Both the position numbers and the translations under genes were made by a program. Under the pieces are notes generated by a model that saw only the letters and a list, made by a program, of their open reading frames with translations, did not search any database and was not told the DNA's origin. Positions 1 to 6,503 of a stretch of 21,928 bases of DNA are shown in pieces. Each line of letters starts with the position of its first letter. The first letter of the stretch is position 1. Origin of the DNA: CALVUJ01 sp045119835 (GTDB lineage: Bacteria; Bacillota_I; Bacilli_A; RFN20; DUOF01). The stretch spans positions 1 through 21,928 of the forward strand of contig JBGVED010000021.1 of NCBI GenBank assembly GCA_045119835.1, in the 5' to 3' direction.

Positions 1-851
1 GTTTCTATTTTATTATCTTTTACATCAGACAATTCAAAAAGGTCTTTCCCCTCAAACCCTATATACATCTTATTATCTACTAAAGTCATTCTCATAAAAC
101 TCATTTTACTAGCTATCCAAATAAGTTTTTCCATCATATTAGGGGTTAAAATATATCTAGCTTCTATTTGATCACTGCAATACACACCGATTTTTTTACC
201 GAAATTTATATCTTCCAACGAAACTTTTTCTAAACTAACTCCCTTTTTTTTATATTTAGTATTAAGACATAAAACGCATTTAAACTCAAAAGGGAATTTA
301 ATATAGCCAAATACACCTTCATAAACAGTAACGGTTCTGCTATCCCCATCACCATCTGTTTCTGTCTTTGTCGCCTTTAAATCACATAAAGTCAAATAAT
401 TATCAGAAACACTACCATCATCATTAGGTATATTTATAGACAATTTATCTAATCCACAATATCTTTCATAATATCCTTCAAATTGACTTTGGTCAAATAT
501 ATTTGACTCTATTTGACCTTGACTATCAAAAGTATAATCAATACCTTTAAATAAAAACGACATTACCTTATCTCTATATTTTTCCTTATAATATTTTTGA
601 ACTTTGTTGGAATTGTACAATCTAACAAACCCTATAATTACCCCTATTATACTTGCTATCAATAAAATCATTCCAAAAGGTATATCTGCACCAACTAATC
701 CAAAACTAATTATAAAAGCAATAAAGCCAAAAATAACCAAGCATACAGAAACTTTAGAATAACTTTTACTCATATATTGCAAGTTCATTCCACTTGAATC
801 ATCCTTAAAAAGCTCTGTTAAATATTTTTTGAATTCCTCTCTACTTACCAT
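1..851 (-). CDS. DUF3137 family membrane protein (3' end cut off)
   Basis: My own translation of the minus strand from the ATG at 849-851 gives 283 codons with no stop up to the left window edge, so the C-terminus is missing. Two hydrophobic segments lie at about residues 36-52 and 58-76, followed by a long soluble part with acidic and aromatic residues. This layout (short N-terminus, membrane hairpin, large cytoplasmic domain) and the position directly behind lemA match the DUF3137 family, which is often encoded beside LemA. The start lies 6 nt after the lemA stop, and a GGGGAAG at the end of lemA can serve as its ribosome binding site, so the two genes are very likely co-transcribed. No enzymatic motif is visible and the molecular function is unknown. 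The family call rests on architecture, context and general resemblance, not on a search. Confidence 0.75.
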   Translation of the reverse strand, partial: MVSREEFKKYLTELFKDDSSGMNLQYMSKSYSKVSVCLVIFGFIAFIISFGLVGADIPFGMILLIASIIGVIIGFVRLYNSNKVQKYYKEKYRDKVMSFLFKGIDYTFDSQGQIESNIFDQSQFEGYYERYCGLDKLSINIPNDDGSVSDNYLTLCDLKATKTETDGDGDSRTVTVYEGVFGYIKFPFEFKCVLCLNTKYKKKGVSLEKVSLEDINFGKKIGVYCSDQIEARYILTPNMMEKLIWIASKMSFMRMTLVDNKMYIGFEGKDLFELSDVKDNKIE

Positions 852-857
852 ACAATT

Positions 858-1412
858 CTACTTCCCCATATTTATTTTTGAACTAAAATTTTCCCCAACA
901 TCAATTTTAAATAATTCCATTTCCTCAAAACCAAACATAGAAGCAATAATATTATTTGGGAAAACACCAATCAAAGTATTATACGCACTTACATTACTAT
1001 CATAAAATCTTCGTGAAGCAGCTAACTTATCTTCTACAAGAATAAGTTCATCCATTAAATTTCTATATAAAGAATTAGCTTTCAATTCTGGATAATCTTC
1101 AGAAATAACTAAAACTTGTTTCATTAAAGGGATAAGTTCATTAGCAAAGCCCAATTTTTCTTTTTCATCACTTGTTTCAACTGCTTTTTTTCTAACTTCA
1201 ATAAGTTTATTAAAAATTGCTTCTTCGTGTTTACAATAACCTTTAACAGTTTCAACCAAATTAGGAATTAAATCAAAACGAAGCTGTAAATGAATATCAA
1301 TCAACCTCAAACTTTCTTTAACTTTATTCTTATATTTAACCATCTGGTTATATTTACAAATACAAGCAATAACAAAAACAACTAATAAAACCAATATAAC
1401 AATTCCTATCAT
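858..1412 (-). CDS. lemA: LemA family protein
   Basis: This is a LemA-type membrane protein: an N-terminal helix (first ~20 residues from the chosen start), then an all-alpha cytoplasmic-type domain. The family hallmark is clear: a basic/amphipathic stretch leading into LQLRFDLIPNLVETVKGY, then the later SAYNTLIGVFP-like segment near the C-terminus. Length (about 184 residues) is normal for the family. Function is not well defined; LemA is linked to envelope processes and is often paired with DUF3137 or DUF2207 proteins, and both occur in this window. An in-frame ATG at 1442 would add ten residues, but it follows directly on the T-tract of the metK terminator and has no ribosome binding site. 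The ATG at 1412 has GGAG eight bases upstream and gives the usual short N-terminus, so I chose it. DUF3137 follows 6 nt downstream. Confidence 0.9.
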   Translation of the reverse strand: MIGIVILVLLVVFVIACICKYNQMVKYKNKVKESLRLIDIHLQLRFDLIPNLVETVKGYCKHEEAIFNKLIEVRKKAVETSDEKEKLGFANELIPLMKQVLVISEDYPELKANSLYRNLMDELILVEDKLAASRRFYDSNVSAYNTLIGVFPNNIIASMFGFEEMELFKIDVGENFSSKINMGK

Positions 1413-1441
1413 ACTCATCACTCCATAAACTAATTCTATCA

Positions 1442-1479
1442 TAAAAAGAAAAAAGAGAAGTACTATTTTACTTCTCTTT
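1442..1479 (-). terminator. intrinsic terminator of metK, overlapping its last codons
   Basis: On the minus strand a perfect 11-bp stem (1469-1479 with 1452-1462, AAAGAGAAGTA / TACTTCTCTTT) with a 6-nt loop is followed by a T-rich tract (1443-1451). The 5' arm lies in the last codons of metK and the stop codon TAG lies in the loop. It also separates metK from lemA, so lemA needs read-through or a promoter close to or inside this structure. Confidence 0.85.
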
Positions 1480-2620
1480 GAAAATATTCTTTAATTTTTT
1501 CAACCTTATCTAATCTTTCATATGGTAAATACATATTTTCTTTACCAAAATGACCACCTTTAGCAAGCTCCCTATAATTTAAATTTAATAACTCCAACTC
1601 TTTTATAATATTTCCAGGCTTAAAGTCAAAAACATTCTTTACCATCTCACATAACTCTAAATCACTAACTTTACCAGTTCCATATGTAAACACATTAAAC
1701 GAAACAGGATCGCACATCCCAATTGCATAACCCACTTGCACTTCACATTCTTTTGCATAACCACTTGCCACTATATTTTTAGCTGCATATCTGGCATAAT
1801 AAGCCCCACTTCTATCAACTTTAGTAGGATCTTTACCGCTAAAAGCACCACCGCCATGCCTTCCTCTTCCTCCATACGTATCAACAATTATTTTTCTTCC
1901 CGTAAGACCAAAATCTCCTCTTGGTCCACCAATAACAAATCTACCAGATGGATTAATAATAAGTCTATAATTATTTTTAATTAAATCATATTCTTCCAAT
2001 ACTTTTTCTATTATCTCCTCTTTAATGTACTTCCTAAATTCTTCTTCATCAAAATCATCGCTATGTTGAATAGAAACTAAAACTGTATCTACTCTATTTT
2101 TATCGCCATACTCAATACTAACTTGAGATTTCATATCTGGCTTTGCCCATTTAAATTCTCCACATTTCCTTTTCTGCGTTGCTCTAAGCAAAATCTTATT
2201 AGCAATTTCTAAAGTTAAAGGCATATAGTTTTTTGTTTCATCAACCGCATATCCAAAAATAATACCTTGATCACCTGCACCTATTTCCTCTTTATTAACA
2301 GCTTGAAATATATCACTAGATTGTTCTTTTATTAAAATTTCATACCTCGCATTATCGCTATCAAACCCATCTTCGTAAGAGTTATAACCAATGTCTTTTA
2401 ATACTTTTTTAGCAACACTTATGTAGTCTACACTACCATTCATTGTAACTTCCCCGCCAATTATAACCTTACTCTCTCCAATCATGACTTCACACGCAAC
2501 ATGCGCACCCTTGTCAATTCTCAAACATTCCGTTAAAATCGCATCACTAATTTGATCGCAAACTTTATCTGGATGCCCCTCGCTTACTGCTTCAGATGTA
2601 AATACTTTTCCTTTTTCCAT
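1463..2620 (-). CDS. metK: S-adenosylmethionine synthetase
   Basis: Cytoplasmic enzyme making S-adenosylmethionine from methionine and ATP. The 385-residue length is normal. Diagnostic motifs are present: SEGHPDKVCDQISDAIL at 13-29 (ATP/Mg binding, H16 and D18), GAGDQG at 114-119 (methionine/ATP site), and HGGGAFSGKDPTKVDRS at 255-271 (phosphate loop). The ATG at 2620 has a GAGGG ribosome binding site about 9 nt upstream. The gene stands alone behind a SAM-I riboswitch with its own attenuator, so its transcription should fall when SAM is plentiful, which is the expected feedback control. It ends in a strong intrinsic terminator that overlaps the stop codon. Identification is secure. Confidence 0.98.
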   Translation of the reverse strand: MEKGKVFTSEAVSEGHPDKVCDQISDAILTECLRIDKGAHVACEVMIGESKVIIGGEVTMNGSVDYISVAKKVLKDIGYNSYEDGFDSDNARYEILIKEQSSDIFQAVNKEEIGAGDQGIIFGYAVDETKNYMPLTLEIANKILLRATQKRKCGEFKWAKPDMKSQVSIEYGDKNRVDTVLVSIQHSDDFDEEEFRKYIKEEIIEKVLEEYDLIKNNYRLIINPSGRFVIGGPRGDFGLTGRKIIVDTYGGRGRHGGGAFSGKDPTKVDRSGAYYARYAAKNIVASGYAKECEVQVGYAIGMCDPVSFNVFTYGTGKVSDLELCEMVKNVFDFKPGNIIKELELLNLNYRELAKGGHFGKENMYLPYERLDKVEKIKEYFQREVK

Positions 2621-2641
2621 AATTCATTTCCCTCTTTTCTA

Positions 2642-2673
2642 GAAAAATAAAACTCCCTTTTTTTAAAAGGAAG
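2642..2673 (-). terminator. riboswitch-controlled terminator before metK
   Basis: On the minus strand, CTTCCTTTT (2673-2665), a 3-nt loop and AAAAGGGAG (2661-2653) form a 9-bp stem with one G-T pair, followed by a T-rich run TTTTATTTTT. The 5' arm can instead pair with AAGAGGAAG at 2698-2690, nine consecutive pairs including one G-T. That stretch includes part of the 3' strand of aptamer helix P1. So SAM binding should stabilise P1 and free the terminator; without SAM the antiterminator forms and metK is transcribed. The alternative pairings are read directly from the sequence. Confidence 0.88.
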
Positions 2674-2695
2674 CCCACTTCTAGTATAACTTCCT

Positions 2696-2790
2696 CTTAT
2701 TGTTCATATCTCTATGCTTGGGTTAGCACCTTAATTAATCAGGTTGCTCTTACGTTTAACAGTCCCTATACCTACGTAAATCTTAATAAG
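2696..2790 (-). promoter_or_regulatory. SAM-I (S-box) riboswitch aptamer
   Basis: All conserved elements of the class can be read on the minus strand. P1 pairs CTTATT (2790-2785) with AATAAG (2701-2696). P2 pairs TTTACGT with ACGTAAG around the core AGGGACTG. The P3 signature is GCAACCT ... AGGTGCTAA. P4 is CATA-GAGA-TATG with a GNRA-like loop. It lies immediately upstream of metK with a terminator/antiterminator platform, so it is a transcriptional OFF switch responding to SAM. The last 8 nt of an upstream small ORF overlap the 5' strand of P1. Confidence 0.95.
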
Positions 2791-3001
2791 AGTTTCTATT
2801 TTCTAAATACATACTACTATCATAATTATCTAATGTCAACGAAACATTATTTAATTTATTATCATCTATTTTTTTCTTCAAAAAATCTCTTTTATCTATT
2901 CCTGACATTTTTTCTACTAAATCCAAATCCATACCCATTTCAAAAAATAAATTAGCCAACTTTTCTTGTCTTTCTTTTCGTTCTTGCTCTTTTCTTATCA
3001 T
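2783..3001 (-). CDS. small hypothetical protein resembling an Rpn/transposase-nuclease C-terminal tail
   Basis: A 72-codon ORF from the ATG at 3001, with AGGTGA 5-6 nt upstream; a GTG at 3010 is a less likely start because it lies inside that binding site. The product begins with a highly charged helix (KEQERKERQEK) followed by LANLFFEMGMDLDLVEKMSGIDKRDFLKKKI. This resembles the C-terminal helix-plus-small-bundle found at the end of PD-(D/E)XK nuclease family (Rpn-type) transposases, where a phrase like 'LLKMGLDIELIAKATGLS' is typical. No nuclease domain is encoded upstream, so it is either a remnant or a free-standing domain. The last third is polar and unremarkable. Its stop codon lies in the 5' strand of riboswitch helix P1, so it may be transcribed with the riboswitch. 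Whether it is expressed is uncertain. Confidence 0.5.
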   Translation of the reverse strand: MIRKEQERKERQEKLANLFFEMGMDLDLVEKMSGIDKRDFLKKKIDDNKLNNVSLTLDNYDSSMYLENRNSY

Positions 3002-3375
3002 TTTTATCACCTACTTATAAGTATGAGCAAAAAACGTATTTGTAAACAAAATAACTAGTATTTATTTTCATATATTACAAAAATACAATTATATTTAACA
3101 AAATTGATGCATATTTTTTCGCCGATTTTGAATAAAAAACTATGATTTTACCGCCAAAAACAACATTAAATCAGCAGATTACATTTTTGCGTTTTAAAAT
3201 AACAATTAAAGAACGATTGGAAAAGAAAAAAGTGCCCTATTGCACCTTTTTTTGAAAAAAAGAAAAAAATTTTTTTCATTAATCATGAAAATTATAAAAT
3301 ATTTAAAATTTATTTTTCACAGAAAAATTAAAGCAATATTTTCATAATATTATCATATTTATCTTTAATTAACGT
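3002..3375. other. gene-poor AT-rich spacer between the Rnf operon and the metK unit
   Basis: I see no coding region in these 374 bases. It holds the terminator at 3226-3253, a perfect palindrome GAAAAAAATTTTTTTC at 3262-3277, an inverted repeat TTTTCAT-taatc-ATGAAAA at 3273-3291, and a 10-bp palindrome ACTTATAAGT at 3013-3022 next to the small ORF. A TATAAT hexamer lies at 3088-3093 on the minus strand but has no good -35 element. A promoter for the small ORF and metK should lie here, but I cannot fix it. Confidence 0.6.
3226..3253 (-). terminator. terminator downstream of the Rnf operon
   Basis: GTGC (3232-3235), a 6-nt loop and GCAC (3242-3245) are flanked by an A run on the left and a T run on the right, which extend the stem and give a T-tract in both directions. 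It lies about 125 nt beyond the stop of the HD-domain gene and is the first good hairpin after the long operon. It is the likely transcript end and could work on both strands. Confidence 0.7.
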
Positions 3376-3834
3376 TTAACTCATTTCACTCATTTTAGCA
3401 TAACTTTTTTCAATCTTTCTTTTAACAAAATTATTACACTCCATAATACTTTCCCCAAGATATGCCCTCCAACAAATAAGTTCCACAACGCTATCCGTAT
3501 GACTAATAGCATCTGCATCAGCTACACAGATTTCCTCAATAGAAAACTTATTTTTAACCACACTTGCCCTATGATTTAATATACATGCTTTTACCATTTC
3601 AATGAATTCCTTATCATACCCATCTTTTAACAAAATTTCTTCTACTAAATTTGCACCAATTATGTGATGATTGTCTCTATTGTTCATATCAAGCAAATCT
3701 GCATAGTCATGAAAAAGAGCAGCAACTTCCACAATATCCTTGTCTGCTCCATACTTTTCAGCTAACATTAATGCATTTTTAATAACTGGATACAAATGAT
3801 ATTTCCAAGTTTGGCCTATTTCACAATTTTGCAT
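3376..3834 (-). CDS. HD-domain metal-dependent phosphohydrolase family protein
   Basis: A small HD-superfamily protein. From the ATG at 3834 it is 152 residues, with expected metal ligands H13 (WKYHLYPV), the HD pair H42-D43 (AALFHDYADLL), H57, H88 (CILNHRAS) and D105/D107 (CVADADAI). The substrate cannot be told from sequence; relatives hydrolyse nucleotides or phosphate esters. Its frame stays open back to the stop of the Gx transporter gene. The extra 19-20 residues (YYKLIEEQSKVFDR) look like the normal N-terminal helix of such proteins. A strong AAGGAG lies in the transporter's last codons, but the only start-like codon at a workable distance is ATA at 3891-3889; the ATG at 3834 has only a weak AAGG 11 nt upstream. 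The true start may therefore be non-canonical. Last gene of the Rnf operon. Confidence 0.85.
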   Translation of the reverse strand: MQNCEIGQTWKYHLYPVIKNALMLAEKYGADKDIVEVAALFHDYADLLDMNNRDNHHIIGANLVEEILLKDGYDKEFIEMVKACILNHRASVVKNKFSIEEICVADADAISHTDSVVELICWRAYLGESIMECNNFVKRKIEKSYAKMSEMS

Positions 3835-3894
3835 TCTATCAAAAACCTTAGATTGCTCTTCAATAAGTTTATAATATTTACTATACTTTATATA

Positions 3895-4410
3895 CTACTT
3901 AACTCCTTCAATCATTCTTTTAGGTAATTTTTGTAAAGTTAAACTTGCTATAAAAGCAGTTAATAATCCACTTATAACGCTAGTTACCTCTAATATTACC
4001 AAATAATTAATCATATAAACACTACTATACAAAAGCATTACCATCAATACTTGCCCCAAAGCATGAAAAACTGCACCTATTACTGATAAGCCATAAATAG
4101 ATGCCTTACTTAATTTGTAAAACACCAAGGTAAATACAGTTGCCAAAAAAGTACCACTAACACCAATAAAAAAAGAAGTACCAAATCCCGTCCTTAAAAG
4201 AGCAACCATAAAAACCTTTAAAATATTAAACATAACATAATCCTTCTCATTATATAAACATAAAACAACTAATCCAATACAATTTGCAAGACCTAACTTA
4301 ACCCCAGGAAGAGGTAAAGGAAGAGGAACCAAAGACTCTAAATAATTTATAATCAAAGCAATTGCAAGCAACAATGCAATTTTTACCATTTTATTCGTTC
4401 TATTATTCAT
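3895..4410 (-). CDS. Gx transporter family protein (annotated elsewhere as heptaprenyl diphosphate synthase component I)
   Basis: Very hydrophobic 171-residue protein with about five to six membrane segments and the family signature PLPGVKLGLANCIGLVVL at about residues 33-50, followed by RTGFGTSFFIG and a GxxFHALGQ-like segment. It has an ECF S-component-like size and fold. The old name 'heptaprenyl diphosphate synthase component I' comes from gene neighbourhood; no prenyltransferase motif is present. The ATG at 4410 has GGGAG 10 nt upstream and lies just after the TGA of the NusG-domain gene (4 nt spacing), so I prefer it to the longer open frame that runs into that gene. In many Firmicutes this family sits behind ApbE and a NusG-domain-II protein beside Rnf, exactly as here. 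This suggests a link to flavin or redox-cofactor supply; the substrate is unknown. Confidence 0.9.
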   Translation of the reverse strand: MNNRTNKMVKIALLLAIALIINYLESLVPLPLPLPGVKLGLANCIGLVVLCLYNEKDYVMFNILKVFMVALLRTGFGTSFFIGVSGTFLATVFTLVFYKLSKASIYGLSVIGAVFHALGQVLMVMLLYSSVYMINYLVILEVTSVISGLLTAFIASLTLQKLPKRMIEGVK

Positions 4411-4414
4411 ACTA

Positions 4415-4813
4415 TCACATCTCCCAATCACTATCAGGAGCACTTTGTCCCATAATAGTAACAATAACAGAATTAGGAAGACACACTATTGGCTTAGCAA
4501 CACTATCAACCCATCCTTGCATTGAACAATAATGAAGCGGCGATTCTTCTTTTTTTACCCTTACTTTTTTATCTTTTATTTCGATAATCATTTCTCCTAA
4601 TAAACTAGAATACTTATCAGGTTTTAAAACTATTTCAGTATCTTTATTCATATCTAATTTGAATTTTTGTTTACCTTCAACAGTAACAATAGCATACAAA
4701 ACATCACCTTTTGCTTTATTAGTAACAATATTAGAAATAATTAATAAAGCCACTATTAAAATAAAAGATAAAACGTAAACTACAATATCATATTTGTTAT
4801 GTTTAAGCTCCAT
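4415..4813 (-). CDS. NusG domain II-containing membrane-anchored protein
   Basis: A 132-residue protein with one N-terminal membrane helix (about residues 10-28) and an extracytoplasmic beta-rich domain. The C-terminal signature HYCSMQGWVDSVAKPIVC followed by LPN is characteristic of the NusG domain II family (DUF1312-type), including its two conserved Cys residues. The family is named for a fold also seen as an insert in some NusG proteins, and is commonly found next to ApbE and Rnf genes in Firmicutes, but its function is not established. The ATG at 4813 has AGAGG 9 nt upstream; a TTG six bases further upstream is too close to that site. The gene overlaps the end of apbE by 11 nt and is followed closely by the Gx transporter. 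The paired Cys on the outer face would fit a redox or assembly role for Rnf, which is inference. Confidence 0.88.
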   Translation of the reverse strand: MELKHNKYDIVVYVLSFILIVALLIISNIVTNKAKGDVLYAIVTVEGKQKFKLDMNKDTEIVLKPDKYSSLLGEMIIEIKDKKVRVKKEESPLHYCSMQGWVDSVAKPIVCLPNSVIVTIMGQSAPDSDWEM

Positions 4814-6005
4814 AATCAAATACCTCTACCTCTATGTCATTAAATACTTCAACAACATTGTCATTCATACTTTCATTAACATATAATTTAATCTCACTAT
4901 CACTCACCGGAACCTGAAGTAAAACATCAACTTCAATATTATTGTTTTCTAATAAAGATAAATAACCTTTTATCTCCTCTAAGTTTTCCATAGTCATAAT
5001 AGTAGTACTAACAACATCCATAACCATTGCACTATTTCCAACTACAGTACATCCAACAACAAAAATATTAGGATATCCACTTTTAGCATCAATAATATGA
5101 TGTCTTCTAATTCCATCACTATTAATATAACCTTTATATTCTCCACCAGATGTTGAAATAGCAGCGTTACCTTCAAGTTTAAGTTGAACTGCTTGAGTTG
5201 TAAAAAACATATTACTATTTAAACTATCATTAACAGCAATATTCCAATATCCTCCTTCTCTTAAAGGATTATCTCCTTTTAAAATAATACTTGATTGACC
5301 AGCATCATATATTGATGAACCAACACTAAAAAAAGAATCAACGCTAACTAATTTATCTAAAAAATAACTCTTAGCCATTGCTCCAAGAGTTATCGAAGCT
5401 TTTCCTTGACACCCCATAATAGCATTAAACTTAACAGTATTACTACTGCTATTAATCACCAAAATATCGTCAATATTATTAATATTAGCAACACAATTCA
5501 TCGCCTTATTAATATCTTCCTCACTAGGATCAACACGAGTATAATTAATACTTACATCCCACACATCAACAATTGCCCCAGAAACAATATTAAAATTACC
5601 ATTAGATAATTTACTATATTTAACACCCTCACTAAGCGCTTCAATAATAATAGGATCAACACTAATTTCTTGATTTGTGCCATAACTATCATTAATAACC
5701 TTCAAATTATTAATTAACTTACCATCCTCATCTTTATAATAATAATTTCTATCTAACAAACTATGATATTTAGTAACAAATTCACTAAGTTCATCCTCAA
5801 GCTCCTCCACCTTAGCCTTATTATAGCCAACAAAACTAATATAAGAACCAAAAGGATCAACCCTAACAGGAGTTATATCATCTATATTTATATAACCAAA
5901 AACATATGAAGAAAAGATAGAAGTTCGAATAGCTTCCTCATCCTTACAAGAACACCCACTTATTAAACAAACTAACAAAACTAACAAACTAAATATCTTC
6001 TTCAT
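4803..6005 (-). CDS. apbE: FAD:protein FMN transferase, lipoprotein form
   Basis: ApbE moves FMN from FAD onto a Thr of target proteins such as RnfG and RnfD outside the membrane. The N-terminus is a lipoprotein signal with lipobox ISGC (C18). The catalytic domain shows the usual blocks: LSNGNFNIVSGAIVDVWD at 133-150 (canonical GxFDPTVGPLVxLW), GAMAKSYFLDKL at 208-219 (canonical GGIAKGYAAD), ISTSGGEYKGY at 283-293, HHIIDAKSGYP at 302-312 (canonical HIxDPxTGxP, here Ala for Pro), and the metal-site block ending MDVVSTTIMTM at 329-339. Length of 400 residues is a little longer than average. It starts 16 nt after rnfB and overlaps the NusG-domain gene. Its targets are almost certainly in the same operon: the SGAT sites of RnfG and RnfD, and perhaps the VGST site at the RnfD C-terminus. 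Confidence 0.96.
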   Translation of the reverse strand: MKKIFSLLVLLVCLISGCSCKDEEAIRTSIFSSYVFGYINIDDITPVRVDPFGSYISFVGYNKAKVEELEDELSEFVTKYHSLLDRNYYYKDEDGKLINNLKVINDSYGTNQEISVDPIIIEALSEGVKYSKLSNGNFNIVSGAIVDVWDVSINYTRVDPSEEDINKAMNCVANINNIDDILVINSSSNTVKFNAIMGCQGKASITLGAMAKSYFLDKLVSVDSFFSVGSSIYDAGQSSIILKGDNPLREGGYWNIAVNDSLNSNMFFTTQAVQLKLEGNAAISTSGGEYKGYINSDGIRRHHIIDAKSGYPNIFVVGCTVVGNSAMVMDVVSTTIMTMENLEEIKGYLSLLENNNIEVDVLLQVPVSDSEIKLYVNESMNDNVVEVFNDIEVEVFDYGA

Positions 6006-6021
6006 AATTTACCTCTCAAAC

Positions 6022-6342
6022 TTATTTTAATACGATTGTCTCACCTTTATTATTTTTTATTGTTTTACAATAATCTTTTAATTGCGAAGCACTTGATTCA
6101 CTTATAACCTTACAAACTTTAGCATTTTCTACTTGCCCATCTACTATTGCTTTAGCCATTGCTTCGCAACCAACATACCCACAAGCACCACAATTATAAC
6201 CTGGTAAAATTTCTTCTATTTTCTGTTCTCTAACATCTTCTTCAACAAAAAAGTATTTATTAGCGATAGCTAATCCTATACCTAAAACTACTGCAATAAC
6301 AAAAATAATACCTCCTGCTATTAAAACATTAATAAAATCCAT
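6022..6342 (-). CDS. rnfB: truncated RnfB: membrane helix plus four-Cys Fe-S domain only
   Basis: The N-terminal part of the electron-input subunit of the Rnf complex. Residues 4-28 form a membrane helix. Residues 45-77 hold the Fe-S motif LPGYNCGACGYVGCEAMAKA with C51, C54, C59 and C77, as in RnfB and other Fe-S (pfam04060-type) domains. The protein ends at 106 residues. E. coli RsxB has about 190 residues and clostridial RnfB more, because they go on to two or more ferredoxin-type [4Fe-4S] clusters; none of that is present. It is not a frameshift: only 16 nt separate its stop from apbE and they contain no remnant. The start overlaps the previous stop as TAATG and has a GAGGAGGAG site just upstream. 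A further Cys (C92) lies near the end. How electrons enter without the ferredoxin domain is an open question. Confidence 0.93.
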   Translation of the reverse strand: MDFINVLIAGGIIFVIAVVLGIGLAIANKYFFVEEDVREQKIEEILPGYNCGACGYVGCEAMAKAIVDGQVENAKVCKVISESSASQLKDYCKTIKNNKGETIVLK

Positions 6343-6503
6343 TACTTCTCCTCCTCTTTGAAGCGATTAATACATCCTTGCATTAAACACCCTTCACAAG
6401 ATTTTTTATCACATTCAATTTTAACTTTGTTATTTAAACGATAACTAATCATATAAATTAAACTAAATAAAACAACAAACAAAACAGCAATAATATAACT
6501 CAT
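6342..6503 (-). CDS. 53-residue one-helix membrane protein with four-Cys motif, between rnfA and rnfB
   Basis: The start ATG (6503-6501) overlaps the rnfA stop as TAATG, and the stop overlaps the rnfB start in the same way, so this is a real, coupled gene rather than the longer open frame read through rnfA. Residues 2-21 form a single membrane helix (IIAVLFVVLFSLIYMI). A short cytoplasmic-type tail carries C31, C36, C39 and C44 in the pattern C-x4-C-x2-C-x4-C and ends in charged residues. The layout (one N-terminal helix, then four clustered Cys) is like NqrM, the protein needed to place iron between NqrD and NqrE, which are the homologues of RnfE and RnfA. It also recalls the FeoB-associated Cys-rich proteins. 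I do not recognise it as a named family. Candidate roles are iron delivery to the RnfA/RnfE site or an extra Fe-S cluster of the complex. Confidence 0.82.
   Translation of the reverse strand: MSYIIAVLFVVLFSLIYMISYRLNNKVKIECDKKSCEGCLMQGCINRFKEEEK

Noticed and set aside
1736..1984. Plus-strand ORF inside metK
   Set aside because: It is the reverse reading of a conserved part of metK and has no protein-like pattern. The same holds for the plus-strand frames in apbE, rnfE, rnfD, rnfC, CPBP and DUF2207 genes and the minus-strand frame at 12746-12958.
2641..2790. T-box leader before metK
   Set aside because: No T-box sequence or specifier loop is seen, whereas all SAM-I elements are present.
4411..4464. 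Gx transporter starting at 4464
   Set aside because: The extra 18 residues lie in the NusG-domain gene; the ATG at 4410 has GGGAG upstream and follows the TGA of that gene.
6005..6022. Frameshifted rest of rnfB with ferredoxin domain
   Set aside because: Only 16 bases lie between the rnfB stop and the apbE start, and the apbE frame starts with a clear lipoprotein signal, so there is no room for a remnant.
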